A stretch of DNA of 30,303 nucleotides from JAYGED01 sp046582565 (GTDB taxonomy: Bacteria > Pseudomonadota > Alphaproteobacteria > JAAXGF01). Shown one piece after another: positions 17,723 through 25,612 of the stretch. Location: contig JAYGED010000285.1 of the NCBI GenBank assembly GCA_046582565.1, positions 1-30,303 of the forward strand, read 5' to 3'. Positions within the stretch are counted from its first letter, which is position 1. Each line of letters starts with the position of its first letter. The notes under the pieces were generated by a model. It ran no database searches. It was not told the origin of the DNA and saw nothing but the letters and a program-made list of their open reading frames with translations. Both the position numbers and the translations under genes were made by a program.

Positions 17723-17985
17723 TACCACCCTTCGGTGATAGGAACCCATTTCATGGCATCAAACCGTCCATTCGGGCAGGCGCGTTGCGCAGCGCGATAC
17801 CTTGTATCGGGCAAGCATCGGAACGCACCCGATGGCCGGTTTCATGCCACCGAAGGCCGGGTTCTTTTGCCCGAATGCCGCGTTGCGCTTCGCTTGAAGT
17901 GTGGGGCACTGCGGCGCAAAGCGCGCCTTGCCTTCGGGTAAAATAATCCCGGTGAAATGGATGTCTATCGCCGATGGGTGGTATT
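17721..17985 (+). repeat. 265-bp element with 33-bp imperfect terminal inverted repeats
   Basis: The arms 17721-17753 and 17953-17985 are reverse complements at 28 of 33 positions, with ends AATACCACCC and GGGTGGTATT. A nested 10-bp repeat pairs 17769-17778 (CATTCGGGCA) with 17868-17877 (TGCCCGAATG), and a 6-bp hairpin lies around 17815-17836 (CATCGG...CCGATG). No transposase is encoded; a 68-codon plus-strand ORF inside (17735-17941) is Arg- and Ala-rich and I do not trust it. It looks like a MITE or a dispersed intergenic repeat. I see no convincing target-site duplication. It fills the moeA-lexA gap up to the lexA promoter and could also fold as RNA at the end of the moeA transcript. Confidence 0.75.
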
Positions 17986-17999
17986 CAGTAAATTTAATC

Positions 18000-18028
18000 T
18001 TGACGCGGTAAGTGAACGCAACTAGAAC
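18000..18028 (+). promoter_or_regulatory. lexA promoter overlapped by an SOS box
   Basis: TTGACG at 18000-18005 and TAGAAC at 18023-18028 are separated by 17 bases. The SOS box GAACGCAACTAGAAC (18014-18028) matches the alphaproteobacterial LexA consensus GAAC-N7-GAAC exactly and covers the -10 box, so LexA should block its own promoter. A GTTCTAG at 18050-18056 mirrors the CTAGAAC at 18022-18028 and may extend the operator or form a hairpin in the leader. Confidence 0.88.
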
Positions 18029-18072
18029 ATGTGGGAAGGTTTCACTTTTGTTCTAGATGTTGGGGTGTGGCC

Positions 18073-18759
18073 ATGTTGACCAGAAAACAGCATGATTTGC
18101 TACTCTACATACACAAATCCTTGAAAAAAGAGGGAATTTCACCGTCTTTCGACGAAATGAAGGACGCTCTCGGCTTGCGCTCGAAATCGGGCATCCATCG
18201 TCTGATCACGGCGCTTGAGGAGCGCGGCTTCATCCGCCGCCTGCCCCACCGGGCGCGTGCCCTGGAGGTTCTCCATCTGCCTGACGATATGGCGCCCGCC
18301 GGCGGCTTTCAGCCCAGCATCGTCTCCAATATCGCTCACGACAGGCTATCCGGCGCGCCAGTCGCGGCGTCGGTCGAGAATATTTCCTTGCCGCTCTATG
18401 GCCGGATCGCGGCCGGTACGCCGATTGAGGCGTTACGCGATCACAACCAGACCATCGACATGCCGGCGTCAATGCTCGGAGTCGGTGAGCATTACGCGCT
18501 CGAAGTTGAAGGCGATTCCATGGTCGACGCGGGCATCCATGACGGCGACACCGCGGTAATCCATCGTTGCGACACCGCCGATAACGGCGCCATCGTCGTT
18601 GCCCTGGTGGATGATAATGAAGTGACCCTCAAACGGCTGCGCCGCCACGGCGCCTCGGTTGCTTTGGAGCCCGCCAATACCGCCTACGAGACGCGAATTT
18701 TTCCCTCCGACCGGGTCAAGATACAAGGCCGGCTGGTCTGCCTGATGCGGAAATACTAA
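18073..18759 (+). CDS. lexA: LexA SOS repressor
   Basis: Represses DNA-damage genes and self-cleaves when RecA is activated. It has 228 residues. The N-terminal winged helix-turn-helix spans about 1-65 (SFDEMKDALGLRSKSGIHRL). A linker follows, then the S24 peptidase domain with cleavage bond Ala114-Gly115 (RIAAGTPI), nucleophile Ser149 (EGDSMVDAGI) and general base Lys187 (EVTLKRL). I chose the ATG at 18073 because family homology starts at MLTRKQHDLL; an upstream in-frame GTG at 18031 lies inside the operator region. It has its own promoter, separated from moeA by the inverted-repeat element. Its TAA stop abuts a palindrome. Confidence 0.97.
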   Translation: MLTRKQHDLLLYIHKSLKKEGISPSFDEMKDALGLRSKSGIHRLITALEERGFIRRLPHRARALEVLHLPDDMAPAGGFQPSIVSNIAHDRLSGAPVAASVENISLPLYGRIAAGTPIEALRDHNQTIDMPASMLGVGEHYALEVEGDSMVDAGIHDGDTAVIHRCDTADNGAIVVALVDDNEVTLKRLRRHGASVALEPANTAYETRIFPSDRVKIQGRLVCLMRKY

Positions 18760-18817
18760 AGCATCATCCGATCAAGTTGAGTCGCTTTCAGCGACTCAAC
18801 TGACGGATAAAGATGCT
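18760..18817 (+). repeat. Palindromic repeat downstream of lexA
   Basis: A 58-bp imperfect palindrome starting directly after the lexA stop codon. Its core is a perfect 12-bp stem, 18775-18786 with 18790-18801, closed by a TTC loop. Outer pairs are ATCCG with CGGAT and AGCATC with GATGCT. There is no U-tract immediately after the core, but the stem could act as a bidirectional terminator between convergent lexA and the GNAT gene. Its outer end TAGAGCAT (minus strand) resembles the end of the next palindrome, suggesting two members of one family. Confidence 0.8.
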
Positions 18818-18832
18818 CTATCTTCTTAAAAA

Positions 18833-18896
18833 CTAGAGCAATTTGATCTGATCAGATTGAACCCTACCGGTTCAATCTAATCTGATATTGCTCTAG
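18833..18896 (+). repeat. Second palindromic repeat, overlapping the GNAT 3' end
   Basis: A 64-bp imperfect palindrome with ends CTAGAGCAAT and ATTGCTCTAG and an inner stem GATTGAACC with GGTTCAATC around a CTACC-type loop. The left arm is three bases longer than the right. The right arm supplies the last five codons and the stop of the minus-strand GNAT gene. From memory, AGAGCA-bounded palindromes like this are frequent in alphaproteobacterial intergenic DNA; I could not count copies in this genome. Confidence 0.8.
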
Positions 18897-19443
18897 GGGA
18901 AGTGTTTAGCGCGTCGGTGGCGACGACCTTTTCTATTCTCTGATCGTAGGCGACGAAGCCGGCGCGCTGGTAGAGGGGCAGGGCGCGCGGGCCGTCCAGG
19001 TCACAGGTATGCAGCCAGAGCCTCTGAGGCGCATGAGACCATGCGGTGTGGATAGCCCAATCCAGCAGGTAGCGACCCCATCCCCGCCCAATAAACTCAG
19101 GCAGCAAACCGAGGTAAGTCAGCTCGATTTCACCGTCCTGGCGCCGATCAAGTTCCACAAAACCAGCCGGAACCCCGCCCAGATACAGCACATAAACCTC
19201 GACCAGCGGGTCCTGGATAATGGCGAGCAACGTCTCGTCGTCGAGTATCAGGCGGTCGGTCCAGTTCAAACTGCCGCCCACGGTGCCATAGAGATAACGA
19301 TAGAAGGATAGCGTCGGATTTTCGGCGCGCAGCAGGGCGAGCTTGGCCCGGCTGCTCGGCGAGGGCGTGGTCGGCCTGACCGGCTGCTCGCGCATCTCCA
19401 GATAGGTCACCGTGGTATCAATGAAGCGATCAGAGGCGGTCAT
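18877..19443 (-). CDS. GNAT-family N-acetyltransferase
   Basis: A 188-residue acetyltransferase of unknown substrate. The GNAT core runs from about residue 75 to 175, with acetyl-CoA-binding LGLLPEFIGRGWGRYLL (matching the Q/RxxGxG/A pattern) and the closing motif PLYQRAGFVAYDQR. It is long at the N-terminus, where a region around RAENPTLSFYRYLYGTVG precedes the core. The ATG overlaps the stop of the upstream GNAT gene (ATGA). The final residues RAISD and the stop codon are encoded by a palindromic repeat, which suggests the original C-terminus was replaced or extended when the repeat arrived. It is the last gene of the long minus-strand run and converges on lexA. Confidence 0.85.
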   Translation of the reverse strand: MTASDRFIDTTVTYLEMREQPVRPTTPSPSSRAKLALLRAENPTLSFYRYLYGTVGGSLNWTDRLILDDETLLAIIQDPLVEVYVLYLGGVPAGFVELDRRQDGEIELTYLGLLPEFIGRGWGRYLLDWAIHTAWSHAPQRLWLHTCDLDGPRALPLYQRAGFVAYDQRIEKVVATDALNTSPRAISD

Positions 19444-19895
19444 TCTGGCTTGTCTACAATCCAGCGTGCCATGGCGGTGCGCGGCTCGACGCTATAGCCG
19501 ATGTGCTCATAGAACTCCCGTACCTTGAGGTTGGTCTCGCGGATCATTAAATTTATCTTGCGCACGCCCAGGGACCTCAACCATTCCTCCGCATGGGCAA
19601 CCATGTCACGACCCAGGTTCTTCCCGCGCATAGAAGGGTCGACGGCGACGTAATAGAGCCAGCCACGATGACCGTCATGGCCCGTCATGATGCTGGCGAC
19701 AACGGCGCCATCGCCATCACCGCCAGTGGAGACGGCGACGAATAGTTCGCTGTTCGGCGAGGCCCGGCAGAAGGCGATGTCATGGTCCGGCGGATTATAC
19801 GAGACCACAAGATCACACGCTCGCCACAGGGCTTCCACAGAAGCCATCTCGCCGTCTGCCATGGGGCGGATATCAACAATCGATGGGCGTGTCAT
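19440..19895 (-). CDS. GNAT acetyltransferase, YpeA-like
   Basis: A 151-residue acetyltransferase that resembles E. coli YpeA. The N-terminus reads VDIRPMADGEMASVEALWRA. The acetyl-CoA segment is YYVAVDPSMRGKNLGRDMV, followed by LGVRKINLMIRETN and the terminal VREFYEHIGYSVEPRTAMARW. The substrate is unknown. The ATG at 19895 has GGGGAAG just upstream and lies inside the 3' end of the sulfurtransferase gene (23-base overlap). The in-frame extension to 20000 is only overlap. Its stop overlaps the next GNAT start. Confidence 0.85.
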   Translation of the reverse strand: MTRPSIVDIRPMADGEMASVEALWRACDLVVSYNPPDHDIAFCRASPNSELFVAVSTGGDGDGAVVASIMTGHDGHRGWLYYVAVDPSMRGKNLGRDMVAHAEEWLRSLGVRKINLMIRETNLKVREFYEHIGYSVEPRTAMARWIVDKPE

Positions 19896-20715
19896 CGCGG
19901 CTTCCCCATTCGCTCCAGGAGCCGTCGTAAACAGCCAGATCGCGATGGCCGAGAAGATGCAGGGCAAGGGTTGCGACACAGGCAGTAACGCCTGATCCAC
20001 AGGTCGTCACCACCGGCTTGGCGAAATCAACACCGGCTTCGATGAGGACCGCCTGCAAGGCGTCGGGCTTGAGCATCTCGTGGGTCTCGCCATCGAACAG
20101 AACGCTAAACGGTAAATTCAGACTGCCGGGGATATGGCCGCTGCGCAATCCGGCGCGGGGCTCCGCATCGGTGCCGGTGAAACGCCCCGCCGAACGCACG
20201 TCGACAATCTGCTCGCTCGGGGTCTTGAGGTTGGCCATCACCTGTTCGATGTCACGCAGCATCAAGGTGTTCATGCGCGCTGTAAAATGGCGTTCCTTGG
20301 GCAAGACGGGAACATCCTTGATCTCTCGTCCCTCGGCCCGCCACTTGGCCAGGCCGCCGTCGAGAACCGATATATCGTCATGACCGAACAGGCGAAACAT
20401 CCACCACACCCGTGCCGCCGCCATCCAGTTGCCGCTGTCGTAGACGACAATGCGGCTGCCGTCACCCAGCCCCAGTTTACGTACCCGGCTGGAAAATTTC
20501 TCAGGCGATGGAACCGTATGAGGCAGGCCGCTGTCACCGTCGGCGATGTCGTCGATATCGAAATAGACGGCGCCGGGAATATGGTATTCGGCATATTCCG
20601 CTTTGCCGTTCCGCCCGGCGTTCGGCAGATGCCACGAGCCGTCGACGACGCGTATGTCGGGGGCGTTGAGCCGGGCCGCCAGCCAGGCGGTGTCGACCAG
20701 GGCTTCCGTGGTCAT
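19873..20715 (-). CDS. sseA: 3-mercaptopyruvate sulfurtransferase (rhodanese family)
   Basis: Transfers sulfur from 3-mercaptopyruvate (or thiosulfate) to thiol acceptors or cyanide. It has 280 residues in two tandem rhodanese domains. The first, inactive domain opens with VDTAWLAARLNAPDIRVVDGSWHLP. The second has the active-site loop CGSGVTA with Cys239; the CG-S-G-V/I-T form favours mercaptopyruvate over thiosulfate. The ATG at 20715 lies 12 bases after the alaX stop. Together with the cysteine synthase two genes upstream it gives this run a sulfur amino-acid theme: cysteine made there can feed mercaptopyruvate after transamination. Confidence 0.93.
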   Translation of the reverse strand: MTTEALVDTAWLAARLNAPDIRVVDGSWHLPNAGRNGKAEYAEYHIPGAVYFDIDDIADGDSGLPHTVPSPEKFSSRVRKLGLGDGSRIVVYDSGNWMAAARVWWMFRLFGHDDISVLDGGLAKWRAEGREIKDVPVLPKERHFTARMNTLMLRDIEQVMANLKTPSEQIVDVRSAGRFTGTDAEPRAGLRSGHIPGSLNLPFSVLFDGETHEMLKPDALQAVLIEAGVDFAKPVVTTCGSGVTACVATLALHLLGHRDLAVYDGSWSEWGSRDDTPIDC

Positions 20716-20727
20716 GCGTTGATTCCC

Positions 20728-21444
20728 CTAGGGTTGCACGAAGGCGACGACGACACGGCGGTTCTGACGTCCCTTGTTTTCGATCTTGGTGACCTCGACG
20801 GGGCCGATTTCACCGGTCGTCGCCACATGGGTGCCGCCACAGGCCTGTAGATCGACGCCTTCGATGTTGAGCAGTCGGACCTGGCCGTGTCCACTCGGCG
20901 GCCGCACCGACATAGTGCGTACAAGGTCCGGCTGATCGTTGAATTCCTGTTCGCTGATCCAGCGCGAGGCCACCGGATGATTCTCAGAAATCAGACGGTT
21001 GAGCCCCTCGGTCAGGGTCGGTTTATCGAAATTCACTTCGGCCACATCAAAATCCAGCCGCCCGCGGCCATCGTTTATCTGCCCACCGGTCACCGGCCAA
21101 TCGACCAGAGAGCACAGCAGATGCAGGCACGTGTGCATGCGCATCAGGCGATGGCGTCGTTCCCAGTCAATCTCGGCCACCAGCTTCGCGCCGGCCTCGG
21201 GCAGGGCGGCGCCCTCGGCGGCTATATGGAGGATATCGTCAAGGCCGTTGCCCTTGCGGGTATCGATGATTTCAATCTCGGTGCCGTCTTCGAGGCGCAG
21301 AATACCCGTATCGCCCAGCTGGCCACCGCCCATGGCGTAGAACACTGTGGCGTCGAGGCGGATTCCCTCGGGCCCGGCCGAGACCACCGTGGCGTCACAC
21401 AGCTTCGCGTAGGCGTCCTGCTCGAATATTTTCTCGACGGTCAT
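20728..21444 (-). CDS. alaX: AlaX-type alanyl-tRNA editing protein
   Basis: A freestanding relative of the alanyl-tRNA synthetase editing domain, expected to hydrolyse Ser-tRNA(Ala), and perhaps Gly-tRNA(Ala), in trans. It has 238 residues. The N-terminal barrel carries YAMGGGQLGDTG. The zinc/catalytic site combines His104 and His108 (MHTCLHLL) with Cys202 and His206 (ACGGTHV), all intact. The ATG at 21444 overlaps the cysteine synthase stop (ATGA), so the two are coupled. An in-frame TTG three codons upstream is less likely. Placement beside serine/cysteine enzymes fits a job in clearing serine mischarging, but that link is inference. Confidence 0.92.
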   Translation of the reverse strand: MTVEKIFEQDAYAKLCDATVVSAGPEGIRLDATVFYAMGGGQLGDTGILRLEDGTEIEIIDTRKGNGLDDILHIAAEGAALPEAGAKLVAEIDWERRHRLMRMHTCLHLLCSLVDWPVTGGQINDGRGRLDFDVAEVNFDKPTLTEGLNRLISENHPVASRWISEQEFNDQPDLVRTMSVRPPSGHGQVRLLNIEGVDLQACGGTHVATTGEIGPVEVTKIENKGRQNRRVVVAFVQP

Positions 21445-22442
21445 AACAGCCAACTCGGGACCGGCAGGTCTTTCGAGCGGAGAAAGGCCGGGTTGAACAG
21501 CTTGCTCTGATAGCGATGGCCGAAATCGGCCAGTATGGTGACCACGGTATGGCCCGGCCCCAGGTCGCGGGCGGCGCGAATGGCGCCGGCTATATTGACC
21601 CCGGACGAGCCGCCGAGGATCAGCCCTTCATTTACGGCGAGATCGAAAATCACGGTGATGGCTTCTTCATCGCTGATGCGAAGCTGGTCATCGACCGGCA
21701 TGCCTTCGATGTTCTGGGTAATCCGGCCCTGACCGATGCCCTCGGTGATCGAGCTGCCGTCGGCCTTGAGTTCACCATGGGCGAAATGGCTGTACATGGC
21801 CGAGCCCGGCGGGTCGGCGAGAACGATCCGCACATCGGGATTCTGCTCCTTGAGGAAGATGCCGACACCCGACAGGGTGCCGCCGGTGCCGATTGCCGAG
21901 ACGAAAGCATCGACCTTGCCGTCCGTCTGGCGCCAGATTTCCGGCCCGGTGCCCGTGTAATGGGCAGCCCGGTTGGCCTTGTTGTCCCACTGATTGGCCC
22001 ACAGCACGCCGTTCGGCTCGGTCTCGGCAAGCGTCTTGGCGAGGCGCTCCGAGACGCGTACGTAGTTGCCGGGATCCTTATAGGGCTGCGCCGGGACGAG
22101 TTTTAAATCGGCGCCACAGAGCCTAAGGGTCTCCTGCTTTTCCATGCTCTGGGTGTCGGGCATGACGATCATCACACGATAGCCCCGCGCCCGCGCCACC
22201 AGGGCGAGACCGATACCGGTGTTGCCGGCGGTGCCCTCGACGATCAGACCGCCGGGGTTCAGAGTGCCTTGTTTCTCGGCGTCGAGAACCATTGACAGGG
22301 CAGTGCGATCCTTGACGGACTGACCCGGGTTGAGAAATTCGGCCTTACCGAGAATTTCGCAGCCCGTCGCTTCCGACGCCTGATTCAAGCGAACCAGCGG
22401 CGTATTTCCGACCAGGGCGCAAAAATCCTTGCACACGTCCAT
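21441..22442 (-). CDS. cysK: Cysteine synthase (O-acetylserine sulfhydrylase family)
   Basis: PLP enzyme making cysteine from O-acetylserine and sulfide. It has 333 residues from the chosen start. The substrate/PLP regions are LVGNTPLVRLN, PLP lysine Lys44 in NPGQSVKDRTA, EGTAGNTGIGLAL, phosphate-binding GTGGTLSGVG, and GGSSGVNIAGA. I chose the ATG at 22442 (MDVCKDFCALVGNTP) because homologues begin there; an ATG at 22463 adds seven residues and cannot be excluded. The open frame running back to 22739 overlaps the M20 gene and is not coding. A cystathionine beta-synthase-like activity is possible, but no CBS or regulatory domain is present. Confidence 0.93.
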   Translation of the reverse strand: MDVCKDFCALVGNTPLVRLNQASEATGCEILGKAEFLNPGQSVKDRTALSMVLDAEKQGTLNPGGLIVEGTAGNTGIGLALVARARGYRVMIVMPDTQSMEKQETLRLCGADLKLVPAQPYKDPGNYVRVSERLAKTLAETEPNGVLWANQWDNKANRAAHYTGTGPEIWRQTDGKVDAFVSAIGTGGTLSGVGIFLKEQNPDVRIVLADPPGSAMYSHFAHGELKADGSSITEGIGQGRITQNIEGMPVDDQLRISDEEAITVIFDLAVNEGLILGGSSGVNIAGAIRAARDLGPGHTVVTILADFGHRYQSKLFNPAFLRSKDLPVPSWLL

Positions 22443-22512
22443 GAGACTGTTTCCGAAAAGCATTTGTGGAGAATCCAGAGTAACGGCGTGCGCTGCGTCG
22501 AGCAAGGCCGCC

Positions 22513-23793
22513 TTAAGGCGTAATCGGCTCCACGCCGCACCATTCGGCGAGGAACAGGGTGAGCACGCGGGTGACCTGCTTGAAGCTGTCCAGGGAGAGC
22601 GATTCGTCGATGCCGTGAATGGTCGAGGCTTCCGGGCCGTAGCAGGTCGCGGGGATCTTGCCATAGAGATTGAAGAACCGCGCATCGGTGGTCGCCGTGG
22701 TGGCGCGCAGAGCCGGCGCTTCACCCATGACCCGCTCATGGGCCTCGGCCATCATGCGCATCATTTCCTCGTTGGGATCGATCGTGCAGCCCTCGGCCTG
22801 GAAGCCGACGAACTCGACCCTCGGCGGGGTGTCCTTCATGCCCGGGTTGGATACTGCCGCGTCGGCGATGGTCTGTTTGATCTTTTCGCGCACCTCGGCG
22901 AGCTTCACGCCGGGGAAAAAACCGACGCGCATATGGAAGGTGCATTCCGTCGGCACGGACGACGCCCATTCGCCGCCGTGAATGACGCCGAGATTGAAAT
23001 TGACCGGATGCTTATCGCCGACGTAACTGGCGTGACGCACATCCTCTTCGTTCCAGCGGGCTTCAAGCTCCTTGAGTGCGCCGACCAGCTCGAACGCCGC
23101 CTCGATGGCGTTGATGCCGGCCGAGGTGTCGAGCACATGGGCGGGCTTGCCCCGGACATGAACGCGAAACCACATGACCCCGAACTGCGAGGTCATCAGG
23201 CTTTGCTCGAAGGGCTCGGGAATGACTGCCGCGTCGGCGGTGTAGCCCCGCGCCAGACAGGCCAGCGCCCCATTGCCGGTGCATTCCTCCTCGACTACCG
23301 ATTGCAGATAGACCGGCGCCGCCGGTTGCAGCCCCATGCTTTGCAGGGCCTTGAAGGCGAGGATGTAGCTGACGATGCCGGCCTTCATATCGCCGCCGCC
23401 GCGGCCGTACAGCCTGCCGTCGCGAATCACCGGCTCGAACGGTGGGTCGGTCCACATGTCGACGGGGCCGGTGGGCACCACATCGATATGGCCATTGAAG
23501 ATCAATGACCGCCCGGTATTGGCGCGCGGCTGATGCACGCCGACGACGTTTTCCTTGCCGGCATAGCTCCAATCCACCGGCGAAAAGCCGGGTTGGTCCT
23601 GGATCGCCTTGATGTCGATTTCGAACTTGTCGACCTCAAGACCAAGGTCAGCGAACAGCCCAGCCACATGATTTTGCGCTTCCGCTTCGTTGCCCAGGGT
23701 GGAATCGAAACGCACAAGATCGCACAGCATTTCAACACCCTCGTCGTAAAGCGCGTCGGCGGCGGCGATCAGGTCTTCAGTCTTGGGTGTCAT
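22513..23793 (-). CDS. M20-family amidohydrolase (ArgE/DapE-like)
   Basis: A zinc-dependent deacylase/peptidase of 426 residues, with the substrate uncertain: acetylornithine, succinyl-diaminopimelate or another N-acyl amino acid. The catalytic domain shows His102 and Asp104 (FNGHIDVVP), Asp135 (GRGGGDMKAG), the Glu168-Glu170 stretch (VVEEECTGN), and a C-terminal His in TIHGIDESLS. The dimerisation lid is the middle third (about 190-310). It is longer than typical DapE (about 375) and fits the broader ArgE/DapE group. The ATG at 23793 overlaps the threonine dehydratase stop; the in-frame extension to 23871 is overlap. dapA lies 4.7 kb away on the other strand, which is not enough to call it dapE. 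Confidence 0.88.
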   Translation of the reverse strand: MTPKTEDLIAAADALYDEGVEMLCDLVRFDSTLGNEAEAQNHVAGLFADLGLEVDKFEIDIKAIQDQPGFSPVDWSYAGKENVVGVHQPRANTGRSLIFNGHIDVVPTGPVDMWTDPPFEPVIRDGRLYGRGGGDMKAGIVSYILAFKALQSMGLQPAAPVYLQSVVEEECTGNGALACLARGYTADAAVIPEPFEQSLMTSQFGVMWFRVHVRGKPAHVLDTSAGINAIEAAFELVGALKELEARWNEEDVRHASYVGDKHPVNFNLGVIHGGEWASSVPTECTFHMRVGFFPGVKLAEVREKIKQTIADAAVSNPGMKDTPPRVEFVGFQAEGCTIDPNEEMMRMMAEAHERVMGEAPALRATTATTDARFFNLYGKIPATCYGPEASTIHGIDESLSLDSFKQVTRVLTLFLAEWCGVEPITP

Positions 23794-24782
23794 GACGATA
23801 GCGCCTTTGCGAAGGTTGCCGGGTCCACATTGCCGCCGGAGACGACCACGGCGACGGTCTTGCCCCGGCAATCAAATTTGCCGCTCAGCGCCGCCGCCAG
23901 GGCGGTCGCGCCGCCCGGTTCGGCAACCAGCTTTAGATACATCAGGGCCATGGCCATGGCCTGGGCAACTTCACTGTCGCTCACCACCAGGCCGCCGGCG
24001 AGAAGCTTTTGGTTGATGGAGAAAGTGAGAACGCCCGGGGTCTTGGCGAGCAGCGCATCGCAGAAAGATTTAGCGCCATCAAGGGCGTTCTGCCGGCTGC
24101 CTTCGACCAGCGACCGCGTGGTGTCGTCGAAGCCTTCGGGCTCCACCGCATAGACCTGCGTGCCGGGCGACCGCTCGGCCAGGGCCAGGGCGCAGCCGGA
24201 AATCAAACCGCCGCCGCCACAGGGCGATAGCACCGCATCGAGCTTGGCGTCGGCGGCGTCCGCCTGCTCGGCGATTTCTAGGCCCACAGTGCCTTGGCCG
24301 GCGATAATCAGGGGATGATCAAAAGGCGGCACCAGGGTCGCGCCGCGCTCCTCGACGAGAGCCTGGGCGACGGCGTCGCGGTCCTCGCGATAGCGGTCAT
24401 AGAGCACCACTTCGGCGCCCCAGGCGCGGGTGTTGTCGACCTTGATGGCCGGCGCATCGCTCGGCATGACGATGGTGGCGGGGGCGCCCATGGCGTGAGC
24501 CGCGGCGGCGACGCCCTGGGCATGGTTGCCCGATGAGAAGGCGACCACGCCCCCCTCGATTTGCCCGGCATCCAGGCGGCTTATGCGATTATAGGCGCCG
24601 CGGAACTTGAAGGAGCCGGTGCGCTGCAAGGGCTCCGCCTTGATCAGCAGGCGGCCGCCGATGCGCTCGTTGAGCAGGGGTGATTCGAGCAGGGGGGTGC
24701 GTACCGCCTTGCCGTCGAGGCGACGCGCAGCGGACTCGATATCGGCGAAGGTCGGCGGATCAAATGCGGTCGAGGAAGTCAT
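23790..24782 (-). CDS. Threonine/serine dehydratase (catabolic type)
   Basis: PLP enzyme of 330 residues that deaminates threonine (or serine) to a 2-oxo acid. The PLP lysine is Lys59 in TGSFKFRGA. Other motifs are AFSSGNHAQGVA and the phosphate-binding CGGGGLISG. It has no C-terminal ACT-like regulatory domain, so it resembles the short TdcB/serine racemase-like group rather than isoleucine-sensitive IlvA (about 510 residues). Members of this short group include threonine dehydratase, serine racemase and hydroxyaspartate dehydratase, and I cannot separate them by eye. The ATG at 24782 lies 23 bases inside the 3' end of the hydrolase gene, and its stop overlaps the M20 start. Confidence 0.9.
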   Translation of the reverse strand: MTSSTAFDPPTFADIESAARRLDGKAVRTPLLESPLLNERIGGRLLIKAEPLQRTGSFKFRGAYNRISRLDAGQIEGGVVAFSSGNHAQGVAAAAHAMGAPATIVMPSDAPAIKVDNTRAWGAEVVLYDRYREDRDAVAQALVEERGATLVPPFDHPLIIAGQGTVGLEIAEQADAADAKLDAVLSPCGGGGLISGCALALAERSPGTQVYAVEPEGFDDTTRSLVEGSRQNALDGAKSFCDALLAKTPGVLTFSINQKLLAGGLVVSDSEVAQAMAMALMYLKLVAEPGGATALAAALSGKFDCRGKTVAVVVSGGNVDPATFAKALSS

Positions 24783-25608
24783 CTATGGCGCTCACTATTT
24801 CGGGTTCGTCGAGCATCGGCGCATGGCCGACCCCGGCCAGGGTTATGGCTGTGATGTCGGGTATCTCCACCGCCATGCGCTCGAATGTTTCAAGATTTAG
24901 AATGTCGGATAATTCACCGCGAATTGCCAGCAGAGGAATATGGCGAAGGGCGAGGTAGGCCGGCCAATAGCTCATGGGCTTGTCCGGTGCGGATTTGAAC
25001 TGGTTTAGTATAGCGGGGTCGAAATTCTGCCGCAGCCCGCCGCCATCATCTTCGATAAATATGCGTTTGGCATAGACTAACCAATCCTCGCGGCTGGTCA
25101 GGCCGGCATGCTGGAAACTTTGTTTGAGAAAGGCGATGGCCTCATCCCAATCCGTCCAGCGCCTATTGCCGCCCAAATAGCCTTTGATGCGCGCGATGCC
25201 CGCCGGGTCCAGCTCAGGCCCAATATCATTCAGCACCACGGCGCGTAAAGCGCCGGGGCGGGCCGACGCCAGGGCCATAGACAACAGGCCGCCTATGGAA
25301 GTTCCGATCACCACCACCTGGTGAAGATCGAGGGCGGTCAGAATGTCGATGACATCGCGCAAATAGACCGCCGGGGTATAGTTGCTCGGATCAACATCGT
25401 AATCCGACAGGCCGCGCCCGCGATAATCAGGGCATACCACTCGGCGATGGGTGGCGAGATGGGGCGCCAGCGCCTCGAAATCCCGCGAATTGCGCGAAAT
25501 GCCACCGAGACAAAGCACAGGAAGCTGCGCCGCATTGGCGTCGCCGTAATCACGCAGATAGAGGCTCAGCCCGTCCTGGGCGGTAATCCGTCGCTCGCGA
25601 AACGCCAC
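24760..25608 (-). CDS. Alpha/beta hydrolase
   Basis: A 282-residue alpha/beta hydrolase-fold enzyme of unknown substrate. The nucleophile elbow is VIGTSIGG with Ser104, the oxyanion region is LPVLCLGGISRNSRDF, the acid is probably the Asp of IRGELSDIL, and the catalytic His262 is in GVGHAPMLDEP. CPDYRGRGLSDYD is typical of esterases and haloalkane-dehalogenase-like hydrolases, but nothing shows the substrate. The start is a GTG at 25608, four bases after the HAD gene stop, so it probably relies on coupled translation; I see no strong ribosome-binding site. Confidence 0.88.
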   Translation of the reverse strand: MAFRERRITAQDGLSLYLRDYGDANAAQLPVLCLGGISRNSRDFEALAPHLATHRRVVCPDYRGRGLSDYDVDPSNYTPAVYLRDVIDILTALDLHQVVVIGTSIGGLLSMALASARPGALRAVVLNDIGPELDPAGIARIKGYLGGNRRWTDWDEAIAFLKQSFQHAGLTSREDWLVYAKRIFIEDDGGGLRQNFDPAILNQFKSAPDKPMSYWPAYLALRHIPLLAIRGELSDILNLETFERMAVEIPDITAITLAGVGHAPMLDEPEIVSAIDDFLDRI

Positions 25609-25612
25609 TTGT

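Noticed and set aside
17735..17941. 68-codon ORF inside the 265-bp inverted-repeat element
   Set aside because: It has no ribosome-binding site or domain, and its sequence follows from the repeat's inverted symmetry.
18031..18072. Upstream GTG start for lexA
   Set aside because: It adds 14 residues not seen in LexA and would start within the operator/leader; the ATG at 18073 fits the family.
22443..22739. N-terminal extension of the cysteine synthase frame
   Set aside because: The added residues are Arg/Pro/Ser-rich, overlap the M20 gene in another frame, and precede the point where cysteine synthase homology begins.
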